Assembly (NCBI RefSeq): GCF_011634835.1
Contig: NZ_SIRP01000001.1
Coordinates: 3,220,970-3,284,969 of the forward strand
Length of the DNA stretch: 64,000 nt
Direction: 5' to 3'
Origin: Isoptericola sp. BMS4
GTDB taxonomy: Bacteria; Actinomycetota; Actinomycetes; Actinomycetales; Cellulomonadaceae
The translations under genes and the position numbers were made by a program. The stretch's first letter is position 1. Each line of letters opens with the position of its first letter. Positions 16,387 to 24,809 of this stretch are shown here, one piece after another. The notes under the pieces are model-generated. The model made no database searches and was not told the origin of the DNA. It saw only the letters and a list, made by a program, of their open reading frames with translations.

Positions 16387-17466
16387 TCAGGGCACCCGGT
16401 TGATCCAGGAGGGGCTCGCGAACTTCGTCCGCACCAGCTCGCCGGCCCGCTCGAGCTCTTCCGGACGCAGCGCGGACGGGGTCGTCGCGTACCGGCTCGC
16501 GAAGGACGCGGCGAAGGCGTCCACGATCGCCTCGCGCGACATGCCCGTCTGCGAGCGCAGCGGGTCCACGCGCTTGTTCGCGCTGCGGGTCCCCTTGTCC
16601 GACAGCTTCTCGCGCCCGATCCGGAGCACCTCGAGCATCTTGTCGTTGTCGATGTCGTAGGCCATCGTCATGTGGTGCAGCACGGCGCCCCCGGCCAGGC
16701 GCTTCTGCGCCGAGCCCGCGAGCTTGCCCGCCGGGGAGGAGACGTCGTTCATGCCGGAGAAGTAGGCCTCGACGCCGACGTCGGCCAGCGCGCCGAGCAC
16801 CCAGGAGTCGAGGAACGCGTAGGACTGCTCGAAGGAGAGCCCGTCGACGAGCGAGGCCGGTACCACCAGCGAGAACGTGACGCAGTTCCCCGCCTCCATG
16901 AACATGGCGCCGCCGCCGGAGATGCGGCGCACCACCGTGACGTCGTGCTTCGCCACGCCCACCGGGTCCACCTCGTTCGCCAGCGACTGGAACGACCCGA
17001 TGAACACGGCCCGCTCGGTCCAGTCCCAGAACCGCAGCGTCGGGCCCCGCCGCCCCTCGGCGAGCTCCTCGGTGAGCACCTGGTCGAGAGCGGCGAGCGT
17101 CGGCGGCGCCATCGGGCCGGGGCGCAGCACCTCGAAGGTGTGGTCCTCCCACGTCGTCGCCAGGCCGAGCGCCCGGCGCACGGCGACGGCCACGGCCCAG
17201 GCGTCGAACCCGACCATCGCCACGGGCCCGGCGAGCCGCCCGTCGCGCTCGGCGGCGCGCACCCCCTCGTCCACCGCGCGCGCCAGCTCGCTCGTGGGCG
17301 TGTGGCGCGGCAGCCCGGTCAGCGCGGCGTCGATGACGCCGAGGGCGTCGTCGGGCTCGAGGAAGAAGTCCCCGCTGAGCCGGACGTCGGCCATCCTGTC
17401 GTCGCGCACCTCGAGGTCGACCGCCACGAGCTTGCCACCAGGAACCTTGTACTCACCGTGCACCAC
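16387..17466 (-). CDS. Lipoate-protein ligase A family protein with N-terminal accessory domain
   Basis: A 359-residue protein. The first 90 residues (GGKLVAVDLEV...LSGDFFLEPDDALGVIDAAL) match the small lipoate-ligase accessory domain normally C-terminal in E. coli LplA, so the domain order is swapped. The catalytic biotin/lipoate transferase domain follows, with RRISGGGAMFMEAGNC, the binding Lys in SPAGKLAGSAQKR, and HHMTMAYDID. It activates lipoate with ATP and attaches it to 2-oxoacid dehydrogenases. It is divergent from murR by 151 nt; no functional link with cell-wall recycling is evident. Confidence 0.88.
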   Translation of the reverse strand: MVHGEYKVPGGKLVAVDLEVRDDRMADVRLSGDFFLEPDDALGVIDAALTGLPRHTPTSELARAVDEGVRAAERDGRLAGPVAMVGFDAWAVAVAVRRALGLATTWEDHTFEVLRPGPMAPPTLAALDQVLTEELAEGRRGPTLRFWDWTERAVFIGSFQSLANEVDPVGVAKHDVTVVRRISGGGAMFMEAGNCVTFSLVVPASLVDGLSFEQSYAFLDSWVLGALADVGVEAYFSGMNDVSSPAGKLAGSAQKRLAGGAVLHHMTMAYDIDNDKMLEVLRIGREKLSDKGTRSANKRVDPLRSQTGMSREAIVDAFAASFASRYATTPSALRPEELERAGELVRTKFASPSWINRVP

Positions 17467-17550
17467 CCCACCGTAGCCGCGCGCGAGGAGCCCGCGCGGT
17501 ACTCTCGGTCACACCACCGCCGCCTCGCCGACACGCACCAATCTTTCGTC

Positions 17551-17559
17551 AGGAGCCCT
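17551..17559 (+). promoter_or_regulatory. Candidate MurR operator upstream of murR
   Basis: TTTCGTCAGGAGCCCTG repeats the GTCAGGAGYCCT core found twice before the MurNAc operon. It lies 58 nt upstream of the regulator ATG, so autoregulation is likely if the site is real. Confidence 0.45.
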
Positions 17560-17617
17560 GCGCGGGTAAAGAAGTGCCAGACTGGGATCCTCGCCGCTCG
17601 ACCGAGAGGAACCGCCG

Positions 17618-18496
17618 ATGAACGGTGACGTGCTGGTGCGTCTTCGCCAGGCGCTGCCCACCCTGCGCCCCGCCGAGGCACGGATCGCCCAGGTCGTGCT
17701 CGACGACGCCGTCGGCGTGGTCGGAGCGACCATCACGGAGCTCGCGGCACGCGCCGGGACGTCCCAGGCGACCGTCGTGCGCTTCTGCCGCGCCGTCGGG
17801 TACGCCGGCTACCCGGAGTTCCGCATCGACCTGGCGCAGGCCACGAGCCGGCACGCGCTGGAGCTGGAACGCTCCGGCATCGCCGAGGGCGAGATCAACC
17901 AGACCGACACCACCACCGACGTCGTGTCCAAGATCGCGTTCCACGAGGCACGCACGATCGAGGAGACGGCCCGGATGCTCGACCTGGACGCGCTCGAGCG
18001 CGCCGTCGACGCGCTCGCCGGGGCGACGCGCACCGACGTGTACGGCGTCGGGTCGAGCGGACTGACGGCGCAGGACCTGGCCCAGAAGCTGTCCCGCATC
18101 GGGATGATCTGCACCGCCCCGCTCGACCCGCACCTGCAGCTCACCTCGGCGTCGCTCCTGGCACCCGGGTGCGCGGCGGTCGCGGTGTCCCACACCGGGC
18201 GCACCGTCGAGGCGCTCCAGGCGCTGTCGCTGGCCCGCGACGCCGGCGCGACGACGATCGCGGTGACGAACTTCCCCGCCTCGCCGCTCGCCGACGTCGC
18301 GGAGATCGTCCTCACCACGACGGCCCGCGAGACGCAGTTCCGGTCCGGAGCCCTGTCGAGCCGGATCGCGCAGCTCGCCGTCGTCGACTTCCTGTTCGTC
18401 CGCGTCGCGCAGCAGCGCTACACCGAGACCGCCGCCGCCCTCAAGGCCACGTACGACGCGGTGCAGCAGCACCGCCTGCCGCCGCGCACGCGCTGA
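17618..18496 (+). CDS. murR: MurR/RpiR family transcriptional regulator
   Basis: A 292-residue regulator. Residues 1-77 form the RpiR helix-turn-helix domain (ITELAARAGTSQATVVRFCRAVGYAGYPEFRIDLAQ). A sugar-phosphate isomerase (SIS) domain follows, with GVGSSGLTAQDLAQKL and AVSHTGRTVEALQALSLA. In E. coli MurR represses murQP and is relieved by MurNAc-6-P. Here the gene stands divergent from the lplA-MurNAc side, and three AGGAGYCCT boxes link it to the transporter operon. The symbol is assigned by context as much as by sequence. Confidence 0.85.
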   Translation: MNGDVLVRLRQALPTLRPAEARIAQVVLDDAVGVVGATITELAARAGTSQATVVRFCRAVGYAGYPEFRIDLAQATSRHALELERSGIAEGEINQTDTTTDVVSKIAFHEARTIEETARMLDLDALERAVDALAGATRTDVYGVGSSGLTAQDLAQKLSRIGMICTAPLDPHLQLTSASLLAPGCAAVAVSHTGRTVEALQALSLARDAGATTIAVTNFPASPLADVAEIVLTTTARETQFRSGALSSRIAQLAVVDFLFVRVAQQRYTETAAALKATYDAVQQHRLPPRTR

Positions 18497-18598
18497 GCCC
18501 ACGGCGCGTCGGCCGCGCGTCCGGGCGGGAGATGTGGTCGTCTGGTGCCGGGCTGGAGCGACACCGAGCGAGACCGAGCGAGACGACGGAGCGACGCC

Positions 18599-19192
18599 AT
18601 GACGAACCCGAGCACGCCGGCAGGTCCGCACGACCCGAACGACCCGTACGACCCGAACCGCCCCGACGAGCAGCCCCCGGGCGTCATCCCGCCCTCCGCC
18701 GCCTCGTGGGGCTCGACGCCGGGCTCGACGCCGGGCTCGGCTCCGGGCGTGACTCCGGGCTCGACGCCGTCACCCGGGTCCCTGCGCCTGGACGCGGGCC
18801 GCTACTGGGCGGGCGCGGCGGCGACGGTGCTCGTGTGCGCGCTGCTCGGCTTCGCCGCGTCGGTCGTCCTCACCGACGTCATGGACCAGGAGATGGCCGC
18901 CGAGCCGCACCTCGCGGGGTCGAGCGCCGACGCCTCGTGGGCCGTGGCGGGCGCCCTCTTCGCGCTGCTCGCGGCGCTCGTGCTGCACCTGCTCGTGCTC
19001 GCCGCGCCCCGGGCGCGGATGTTCTTCGGCTGGCTCGTCACGCTGACGACCATCATTCTCGCCGCGCTGCCGTTCACGACGAGCCCGGAGCTGCTGCCCG
19101 GGCTGACGACCGCCCTGGTCTGGATCGTGCTGGGCATCGCCGTGTGGTCGATGCTCACCGGGGTGCTCGCCCGCACCGGCGTGCGGACCTGA
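18599..19192 (+). CDS. DUF6069-like four-helix membrane protein
   Basis: A 197-residue protein. The first 60 residues are disordered and rich in Pro, Asp and Gly, with a tandem GSTPG repeat encoded by 12-nt direct repeats (about 18710-18770). Four hydrophobic helices follow (about 70-92, 118-137, 144-161, 168-188). Layout and spacing resemble the actinobacterial DUF6069 family, which has no known function. I use ATG 18599 because the upstream in-frame extension is Arg/Asp-rich and repetitive. Confidence 0.65.
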   Translation: MTNPSTPAGPHDPNDPYDPNRPDEQPPGVIPPSAASWGSTPGSTPGSAPGVTPGSTPSPGSLRLDAGRYWAGAAATVLVCALLGFAASVVLTDVMDQEMAAEPHLAGSSADASWAVAGALFALLAALVLHLLVLAAPRARMFFGWLVTLTTIILAALPFTTSPELLPGLTTALVWIVLGIAVWSMLTGVLARTGVRT

Positions 19193-19222
19193 CCGCGCGC
19201 TGCGAACAGGCGGTGGGACGAG

Positions 19223-20872
19223 TCAGCGCGGCTCGACCCCGGCGTGCAGCAGACCGTAGACGTGCGCATCGATGAGGGCCTCCCACGCCGCCTCGATGAT
19301 GTTCGGCCCCACCCCCACCGTGGACCACGACCGCAGGCCGTCCGTCGTCTCGACGAGCACGCGCGTGGTGGCGTCGGTGCCCTGCTCGGCGTCGAGGATG
19401 CGCACCTTGAAGTCGATGAGCTCGAACTTCTCGATCAGCGGGTAGACGCGGGTGAGCGCGTTGCGCAGGGCGTGGTCGAGCGCGTGCACGGGGCCGTTGC
19501 CCTCGCCCGTGGACACGAGGCGCTCGTCTCCCGCGTGCAGCTTGACGGTCGCCTCGGCGACGGCGTCGGCGTCGCGGCGGTCCGCGTCGGGGTGCCCGGG
19601 ACCCACGACGGTCTCCACGATGGTGCGCCAGCTCTCCACCCGGAAGTACGCCGGCCGCGTGCCGGTGAGCTCCTCGCGCAGCACGAGCTCGAACGACGCG
19701 TCGGCGGCCTCGAAGGTGTACCCACGCGCCTCGGCGTCCTTGACCCGGTTCGTCACGCGGCTGAGGAGCTCCCCCTGGCCGGACAGGTCGAACCCGAGCT
19801 CGCGCCCCTTGAGCTCCACCGACGCCCGCCCCGCCATGTCGGAGACGAGCATGCGCATGTCGTTGCCGACGGCGGTGGGGTCGATGTGCTGGTACAGGTC
19901 GGGGTCGACCTTGATGGCGCTGGCGTGCAGCCCCGCCTTGTGCGCGAACGCGCTGGCCCCCACGTACGGCTGGCGGGCGTACGGCGAGATGTTGGTGATC
20001 TCGGCGACGGCGTGCGCGATCCGCGTCGCCTCCGCGAGACCGTCGCCGGCCAGGGTCCGCCGGCCGTCCTTGAGCTCGAGGTTCGCCACGACGGTCACGA
20101 GGTCGACGTTGCCGGTGCGCTCCCCGTAGCCGTTGACGGTGCCCTGCACGTGGGCGCAGCCGGCGTCGACGGCGGCGAGCGTGTTCGCCACGGCGCACCC
20201 GGAGTCGTTGTGGGCGTGCATGCCGAGCAGCGGGTCGCCCGGGGCGGCGTCCGCGCCGTGCACGAGGCCGAGCCCGTCGCGCAGCTCGGCGACGACGTCG
20301 CTCACCGCGCGGGGCAGCATGCCCCCGTTCGTGTCGCACAGCGCGACCACCTCGGCGCCGGCCTCGAACGCGGCGGAGACGGCCGCCGTCGTGAAGGCCG
20401 GATCGAAGCGGTAGCCGTCGAAGAAGTGCTCGGCGTCGACCACGACGCGCCGCCCCTCCCCCACGAGGAAGCGCACCGTGTCGCCGATCATCGCGATGCC
20501 CTCGTCGGGCGTCGTGCGCAGCGCCCGCTCCACGTGCCGCACGTCCGACTTGGCGACGAGGGTGACGACCGGCGCCTCGGCGTCGAGCAGGGCGCGCACC
20601 TGCGGGTCGTCCCAGGCGCGCGCGCCGGCCTTGCGGGTGGCCCCGAACGCGGCGAGGACGGCGTGGCGCAGCGTCAGCTCCTTGGCGGCGCGCCGGAAGA
20701 ACTCGGTGTCCTTGGGGACCGCACCCGGCCAGCCGCCCTCGATGAACCCGACGCCGAGCTCGTCCAGCAGCGGCGCGATCGCGAGCTTGTCCGCCACGGA
20801 GAGGTTCATCCCCTCCTGCTGCGCGCCGTCGCGCAGGGTGGTGTCGTACACGTGGAACGGGGCGGTGGCCAT
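19223..20872 (-). CDS. cimA: Citramalate synthase (LeuA-like)
   Basis: About 549 residues in the HMGL/LeuA family. The catalytic barrel carries YDTTLRDGAQQEGMN at the start, CDTNGGMLP and GMHAHNDSGCAVANTLAAV, where the last block holds the metal-binding HxH (MHAHND). The C-terminal LeuA regulatory domain follows. The DGAQQEGMNLSV form fits citramalate synthase (pyruvate plus acetyl-CoA to (R)-citramalate, the threonine-independent isoleucine route) rather than isopropylmalate synthase. I use ATG 20872, preceded by GGGGAG at 6 nt; the frame extends 4 codons further. A leader peptide and terminator hairpin precede it. Confidence 0.9.
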   Translation of the reverse strand: MATAPFHVYDTTLRDGAQQEGMNLSVADKLAIAPLLDELGVGFIEGGWPGAVPKDTEFFRRAAKELTLRHAVLAAFGATRKAGARAWDDPQVRALLDAEAPVVTLVAKSDVRHVERALRTTPDEGIAMIGDTVRFLVGEGRRVVVDAEHFFDGYRFDPAFTTAAVSAAFEAGAEVVALCDTNGGMLPRAVSDVVAELRDGLGLVHGADAAPGDPLLGMHAHNDSGCAVANTLAAVDAGCAHVQGTVNGYGERTGNVDLVTVVANLELKDGRRTLAGDGLAEATRIAHAVAEITNISPYARQPYVGASAFAHKAGLHASAIKVDPDLYQHIDPTAVGNDMRMLVSDMAGRASVELKGRELGFDLSGQGELLSRVTNRVKDAEARGYTFEAADASFELVLREELTGTRPAYFRVESWRTIVETVVGPGHPDADRRDADAVAEATVKLHAGDERLVSTGEGNGPVHALDHALRNALTRVYPLIEKFELIDFKVRILDAEQGTDATTRVLVETTDGLRSWSTVGVGPNIIEAAWEALIDAHVYGLLHAGVEPR

Positions 20873-20934
20873 GGGACTCCCCACGTCGGTGACGCACCGG
20901 GCGGGGGCCCGCGCGCCGTGGAACTGCGGTCATG

Positions 20935-20964
20935 AAAAAAGACCCCCCGGGGTACGGAAGGTCT
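20935..20964 (-). terminator. Attenuator terminator upstream of cimA
   Basis: On the minus strand the arm AGACC (from 20964) pairs with GGTCT (to 20940), with an inner GC-rich segment CCCC/GGGG, and is followed at once by six T residues (20935-20940 on the plus strand are A). This is the only U-tract-bearing terminator near here, and it lies between a leader peptide and cimA, about 63 nt before the start codon. Confidence 0.75.
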
Positions 20965-20993
20965 GCGCGTCCGGCGAGGTGTGCCGGACGCGC
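20965..20993 (-). promoter_or_regulatory. Leader hairpin overlapping leader-peptide stop
   Basis: Arms GCGCGTCCGGC (20965-20975) and GCCGGACGCGC (20983-20993) are perfectly complementary, 11 bp with a 7-nt loop. The upstream arm in the RNA overlaps the leader stop codon, so a translating ribosome would interfere with it. It abuts the terminator. A pause or protector hairpin of an attenuator is the likely role. Confidence 0.65.
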
Positions 20994-21037
20994 TAGCCGA
21001 TAATGAGCCGGCGACGCTGGTGTGCGAGGCGTGTCAT
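20993..21037 (-). CDS. Putative 14-aa cimA leader peptide
   Basis: ATG at 21037 reads MTRLAHQRRRLIIG then TAG. The last sense codons include CTC ATT ATC, that is Leu-Ile-Ile, directly before the stop and the hairpins. Isoleucine is the pathway end product, so a ribosome stalled there when Ile-tRNA is scarce could switch the terminator off. A CACTAT sequence ends 7 nt before the ATG and may be a -10 for a leaderless transcript. The peptide is too short to judge by codon statistics; support comes from its position and codon content. Confidence 0.6.
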   Translation of the reverse strand: MTRLAHQRRRLIIG

Positions 21038-21098
21038 GCCTCACATAGTGCCACACGTGGCGGCCCGGTGGGGCGCACCGGCCGCCCCGCGGACACGC

Positions 21099-22253
21099 TC
21101 ACGCGTGCCGGGACCACGCCACAGCGCGGGTCGCGGCGTCGGGCTCGAGGTACGCGAGCAGGGCGTCCGCCTCGGCCTCCGCCTCCGTCCGCACCCCGTC
21201 GTCCAGGTCGGCCGCGTCGGCGAGCATCGTGACCCGCAGGGTGGCCGCGTCGCCGTCGCGCTCCGTCGCCCACGTCCCGGCGACCCGCCCGCCCGCGAGG
21301 ACCGTGGGCAGCACGTCCGCGTTGCGCCGGTAGACGGCCTGCGCGGCGGCGGCGTCGAGGAGCCGGTCCCGCACCGCGAACGCCACGAGCAGCTGGTCCC
21401 ACCGGGGCAGGAACCGCACCGGGGCCGCGGTGTCGCCGGGCACCACCTCGGCGCCGGCGAGGTCCACCAGCTCGCGGCCGTCGGGGGTCTCGTACGTGCG
21501 CAGGTCGAGCGCCTCGAGGGCCCGTCGCAGCGCGCCCGCGCCGCGGATGCCGACGCCGCGCGCCACGTCCGCCGGGGAGGCCGGGCCGAACGCCGCGAGG
21601 TAGCGGCCCACGACCCGGCCGCGCGCCTCGTCGGGCGCCACCGCCGGGCGCGGCAGCGGGAGCCGGTCCGCGAGCCACACCTGGCCGTCGACGTACCGGG
21701 GCGCGGCGTGCGAGCCCCACAGCCCGCTCGGCGGCACGTGCACCAGCCCGCCGCCCGCGCTCGCCAGGCGCCACCACGGCCGGCTGACGCCGCCCGGGAT
21801 CGCGGCGGCGGCGTCCACCCCGGGGTACTGGTCCGCGGCGAACGACTCGATCTCGTCGAGGGTGCGCGGCTCGATGCTGAACGCCCGCACGCTCGCGTTG
21901 AGCGCCAGCAGGTCGACGCCCGCGCGCCGGGCGCTGGCGCGCCACGCCGCGAGCCGCTGCTCCGCGGACACGGCGTCGAGCACCGGCCAGTCGTCCGCCG
22001 GGACCAGGTGCAGCGTCGAGCGCATCACCGTGGCCTTGACGAGCGCCCGCCCCGTGAGCGCCTCCTCGAGCTCGTCGACCGTCTGCCCGGCGCGCCGCGA
22101 CCAGAGCGCGACGTAGGGCATCTCCGCGTGCTGGGCCTGCAGGCCGCCCACCCGACCCACGACCTCCGGGACGGAGCGGTCGGACCGGGCGAGCAGGCCC
22201 TGCCGCGCCAGCGTCGTGCGCGTGAGCTCCTCCAGCGTGATCGGCGTCGGCAT
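21099..22253 (-). CDS. AlkZ-like winged-helix DNA glycosylase family (HTH_42)
   Basis: A 384-residue protein of the winged-helix HTH_42 superfamily. Near residue 38 it carries VGGLQAQHAEMPYVALWSR, matching the catalytic QxQ motif of Streptomyces AlkZ, which unhooks interstrand crosslinks. Other blocks are STLHLVPADDWP, FLPRWDQLLVAF and RRNADVLPTVLAGGRVAGTW. E. coli YcaQ/AlkX has QxD instead. It probably removes bulky N-alkyl adducts, but many homologues are untested. It starts at ATG 22253 and sits alone between cimA and ilvE. Confidence 0.8.
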   Translation of the reverse strand: MPTPITLEELTRTTLARQGLLARSDRSVPEVVGRVGGLQAQHAEMPYVALWSRRAGQTVDELEEALTGRALVKATVMRSTLHLVPADDWPVLDAVSAEQRLAAWRASARRAGVDLLALNASVRAFSIEPRTLDEIESFAADQYPGVDAAAAIPGGVSRPWWRLASAGGGLVHVPPSGLWGSHAAPRYVDGQVWLADRLPLPRPAVAPDEARGRVVGRYLAAFGPASPADVARGVGIRGAGALRRALEALDLRTYETPDGRELVDLAGAEVVPGDTAAPVRFLPRWDQLLVAFAVRDRLLDAAAAQAVYRRNADVLPTVLAGGRVAGTWATERDGDAATLRVTMLADAADLDDGVRTEAEAEADALLAYLEPDAATRAVAWSRHA

Positions 22254-22306
22254 CCGGCCCTCGGAAGTCCCCTCGTCGGCTGACCCTGCGGTTCGGCTCT
22301 TCGGAC

Positions 22307-23437
22307 TCAGGCGAGCCGGCGCATCCAGCCGTGCGGGTCGGCCACGCGCCCGTACTGGATGCCGGTGAGCTGCTCGCGGATCTCCATGGTCAGCGCCCCG
22401 GGCTCGCCGTCGCCGACCTGGCGGTCGAACGTGCTGCCCAGCAGGCGCCCCACGGGGGTGACGACGGCGGCCGTGCCGCACGCGAAGATCTCCCGGACGG
22501 TGCCGTCGGCGAGGCCCTCGACGACCTCCGTGAGCGGGATGCGCCGCTCCACGGCCTCGTGGCCCCGGTCCGTGGCGAGCCGCAGGATCGACGACCGGGT
22601 GACCCCCTCGAGGAACGAGCCCGTGAGCTCCGGGGTGTGCACCGACCCGTCGTCCATGACCACGAAGACGTTCATGCCCCCGAGCTCCTCGAGGTGGGTG
22701 TTCGTCGCGGCGTCGAGGAAGCACACCTGGTCGCAGCCGTTGTCGGCAGCGAGCTGCTGCGGCAGCAGGCTCGCCGCGTAGTTGCCCCCGTACTTCGCGT
22801 CGCCGGTCCCGCCGGGCCCGGCCCGGTGGTACTCCTCGTCCACCCAGATCGAGACCGGCTTCACCCCGCCGGCGAAGTACGGGCCGACGGGCGAGGCGAT
22901 GACGAGGTACTCCACCTCGGCGGCCGGGCGCACCCCGAGGAAGGCCTCGGAGGCGAACATGAAGGGGCGCAGGTAGAGGCTCGAGTCCTCCCCCGACGGC
23001 ACCCACGCGGCGTCGGTGCGCACGAGCGCGGCGATGGAGCCGACGAAGTCCTCGACGCTCAGCGCGGGCAGCGCCAGTCGGTGCGCCGAACGCGCGAACC
23101 GGGCGGCGTTGGCGTCGGGGCGGAACGTCCACACCGACCCGTCGTCGTGCCGGTAGGCCTTCATGCCCTCGAAGATCTCCTGGGCGTAGTGCAGCACGGC
23201 CGTCGCCGGGTCGAGCTGGAGCGGCCCGTACTTCTCGATGCGCCGGTCGAGCCACCCGTCCTCCTGGCGCCACGAGATGCGCGCCATGTGGTCGGTGAAG
23301 ACGGTACCGAAGCGTGGCGACGCCAGCGCGGCCTCGCGCTCGGCGTCGGGGGTGGGCGTGTCCGTGCCGCGGACGTCGAACAGGGCGACGAGGTCTTCGA
23401 GCTCGGACGGGAGGATGCTGGACGAAGTCGTGGTCAT
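22307..23437 (-). CDS. ilvE: Branched-chain amino acid aminotransferase
   Basis: A 376-residue fold-type IV PLP enzyme. The PLP lysine is in GDAKYGGNYAASLLPQ, the substrate and cofactor loops include YAQEIFEGMKAYRHDDGSVW and LEELGGMNVFVVMDDG, and FACGTAAVVTPVG is typical of class II BCATs. It transfers the amino group from glutamate to the three branched 2-oxoacids. I use ATG 23437, with AAAGG about 10 nt upstream. It lies downstream of leuB with a 195-nt gap. Confidence 0.96.
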   Translation of the reverse strand: MTTTSSSILPSELEDLVALFDVRGTDTPTPDAEREAALASPRFGTVFTDHMARISWRQEDGWLDRRIEKYGPLQLDPATAVLHYAQEIFEGMKAYRHDDGSVWTFRPDANAARFARSAHRLALPALSVEDFVGSIAALVRTDAAWVPSGEDSSLYLRPFMFASEAFLGVRPAAEVEYLVIASPVGPYFAGGVKPVSIWVDEEYHRAGPGGTGDAKYGGNYAASLLPQQLAADNGCDQVCFLDAATNTHLEELGGMNVFVVMDDGSVHTPELTGSFLEGVTRSSILRLATDRGHEAVERRIPLTEVVEGLADGTVREIFACGTAAVVTPVGRLLGSTFDRQVGDGEPGALTMEIREQLTGIQYGRVADPHGWMRRLA

Positions 23438-23632
23438 GATCGCTAGGCCTTTCACCGGATGACCTCTGCAGTTTTCCACGACTCGGCTCCCCGTGGGCAG
23501 CCCTCCGCTCCGGCCGCAGTGGTCACCCTGGACGAGGGGCGCGCGCCGACGGCGTCGACGGGCGCGGGTGCAGGGTGGCGGGTGGAGACGGCCGGGGTCG
23601 GGCGGCGCGGTGGCGCCGGGGTCCGCGAGGGC

Positions 23633-24685
23633 TCAGCCGGCCACGCGGCCGGCGAGCTCGCGCCCGATCTCGGCCGTCGTGCGTACTCGGTCGCCGTGGG
23701 CCGGCCGCTCGGCGAGGTCGGCCGCGACGGCCGCCTCGACGCGCCTGCTCTCCTCGGTGAGCCCGAGGTGGTCGAGCAGCAGGGCGACCGACAGCACGGT
23801 GGCGGTCGGGTCCGCCTTGCCCTGGCCCGCGATGTCCGGCGCGGAGCCGTGCACCGGCTCGAACATCGACGGGGCGGTGCGGTCGGGGTTGATGTTCGCC
23901 GACGCGGCGAGGCCGATGCCACCGGTGATGGCGGCGGCCTGGTCGGTGAGGATGTCGCCGAAGAGGTTGTCCGTGACGATGACGTCGAAGCGCGACGGGT
24001 TCGTCGTCAGGAAGATGGTGGCGGCGTCGACGTGCAGGTAGTCGGTCGTGACGTCCGGGAACTCGGCGTTCACGGCCTCGACGGTGCGCCGCCACAGGTG
24101 GCCGGCGTGCACGAGGACGTTGTGCTTGTGCACGAGCGTGAGGTGCTTGCGCGGGCGCGCCTGGGCGCGGGCGAAGGCGTCGCGCACGACGCGCTCGACG
24201 CCGAAGGCGGTGTTGACCGACACCTCGGTGGCGATCTCGTGCGGCGTGCCGACGCGCAGCGCGCCGCCGTTGCCGACGTACGGGCCCTCGGTGCCCTCAC
24301 GCACGACGACGAAGTCGACCTCGCCCGGGTCCGCGAGCGGGCTGGTCACGCCGGGGTACAGCTTGCCCGGGCGCAGGTTGACGTAGTGGTCCAGCGAGAA
24401 GCGGAGCTTGAGCAGCAGGCCGCGCTCCAGTACGCCGGAGGGCACGCTCGGGTCGCCGATGGCGCCAAGCAGGATCGCGTCGTGGCCCTTGATGCTCTCC
24501 AGGTCGGCGTCGGTGAGCGCGTCGCCGGTGGCGTGCCAGCGGCGGGCACCGAGATCGAACTCGGTGGTCGAGATCTTGACGTCCGAGCCGGCCACGGCCG
24601 CCTCCAGGACGGCGAGCCCCTGCTCGACGACCTCCGTGCCGATCCCGTCGCCGGCCACCACTGCCAGATCGATGCTCCGCGTCAT
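23633..24685 (-). CDS. leuB: 3-isopropylmalate dehydrogenase
   Basis: A 350-residue decarboxylating dehydrogenase. The N-terminal [12 protein letters not shown] motif, the LRPGKLYPG substrate loop, and the C-terminal [17 protein letters not shown] and [19 protein letters not shown] blocks identify it. It oxidises 3-isopropylmalate to 2-oxoisocaproate with NAD. In this organism it may also serve the citramalate route (2-methylmalate to 2-oxobutyrate). It is divergent from the methyltransferase by 124 nt; in that gap CGGACACC occurs twice, 20 bp apart (24717, 24737). Confidence 0.96.
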   Translation of the reverse strand: MTRSIDLAVVAGDGIGTEVVEQGLAVLEAAVAGSDVKISTTEFDLGARRWHATGDALTDADLESIKGHDAILLGAIGDPSVPSGVLERGLLLKLRFSLDHYVNLRPGKLYPGVTSPLADPGEVDFVVVREGTEGPYVGNGGALRVGTPHEIATEVSVNTAFGVERVVRDAFARAQARPRKHLTLVHKHNVLVHAGHLWRRTVEAVNAEFPDVTTDYLHVDAATIFLTTNPSRFDVIVTDNLFGDILTDQAAAITGGIGLAASANINPDRTAPSMFEPVHGSAPDIAGQGKADPTATVLSVALLLDHLGLTEESRRVEAAVAADLAERPAHGDRVRTTAEIGRELAGRVAG

Positions 24686-24809
24686 GGGCCGAGCCTACGC
24701 CCGGGTCGCCATGATACGGACACCGATCTCATTTTTCGGACACCCCGGTGCTCGCGCGAGGAGACGAAATGCCTGGACGCGACCGCCGGCACCGCCGCAC
24801 GATCGGGCG

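Noticed and set aside
18710-18770. 12-nt direct repeats as a CRISPR or minisatellite
   Set aside because: They are in frame and encode a GSTPG linker in the DUF6069-like protein; there are no spacers.
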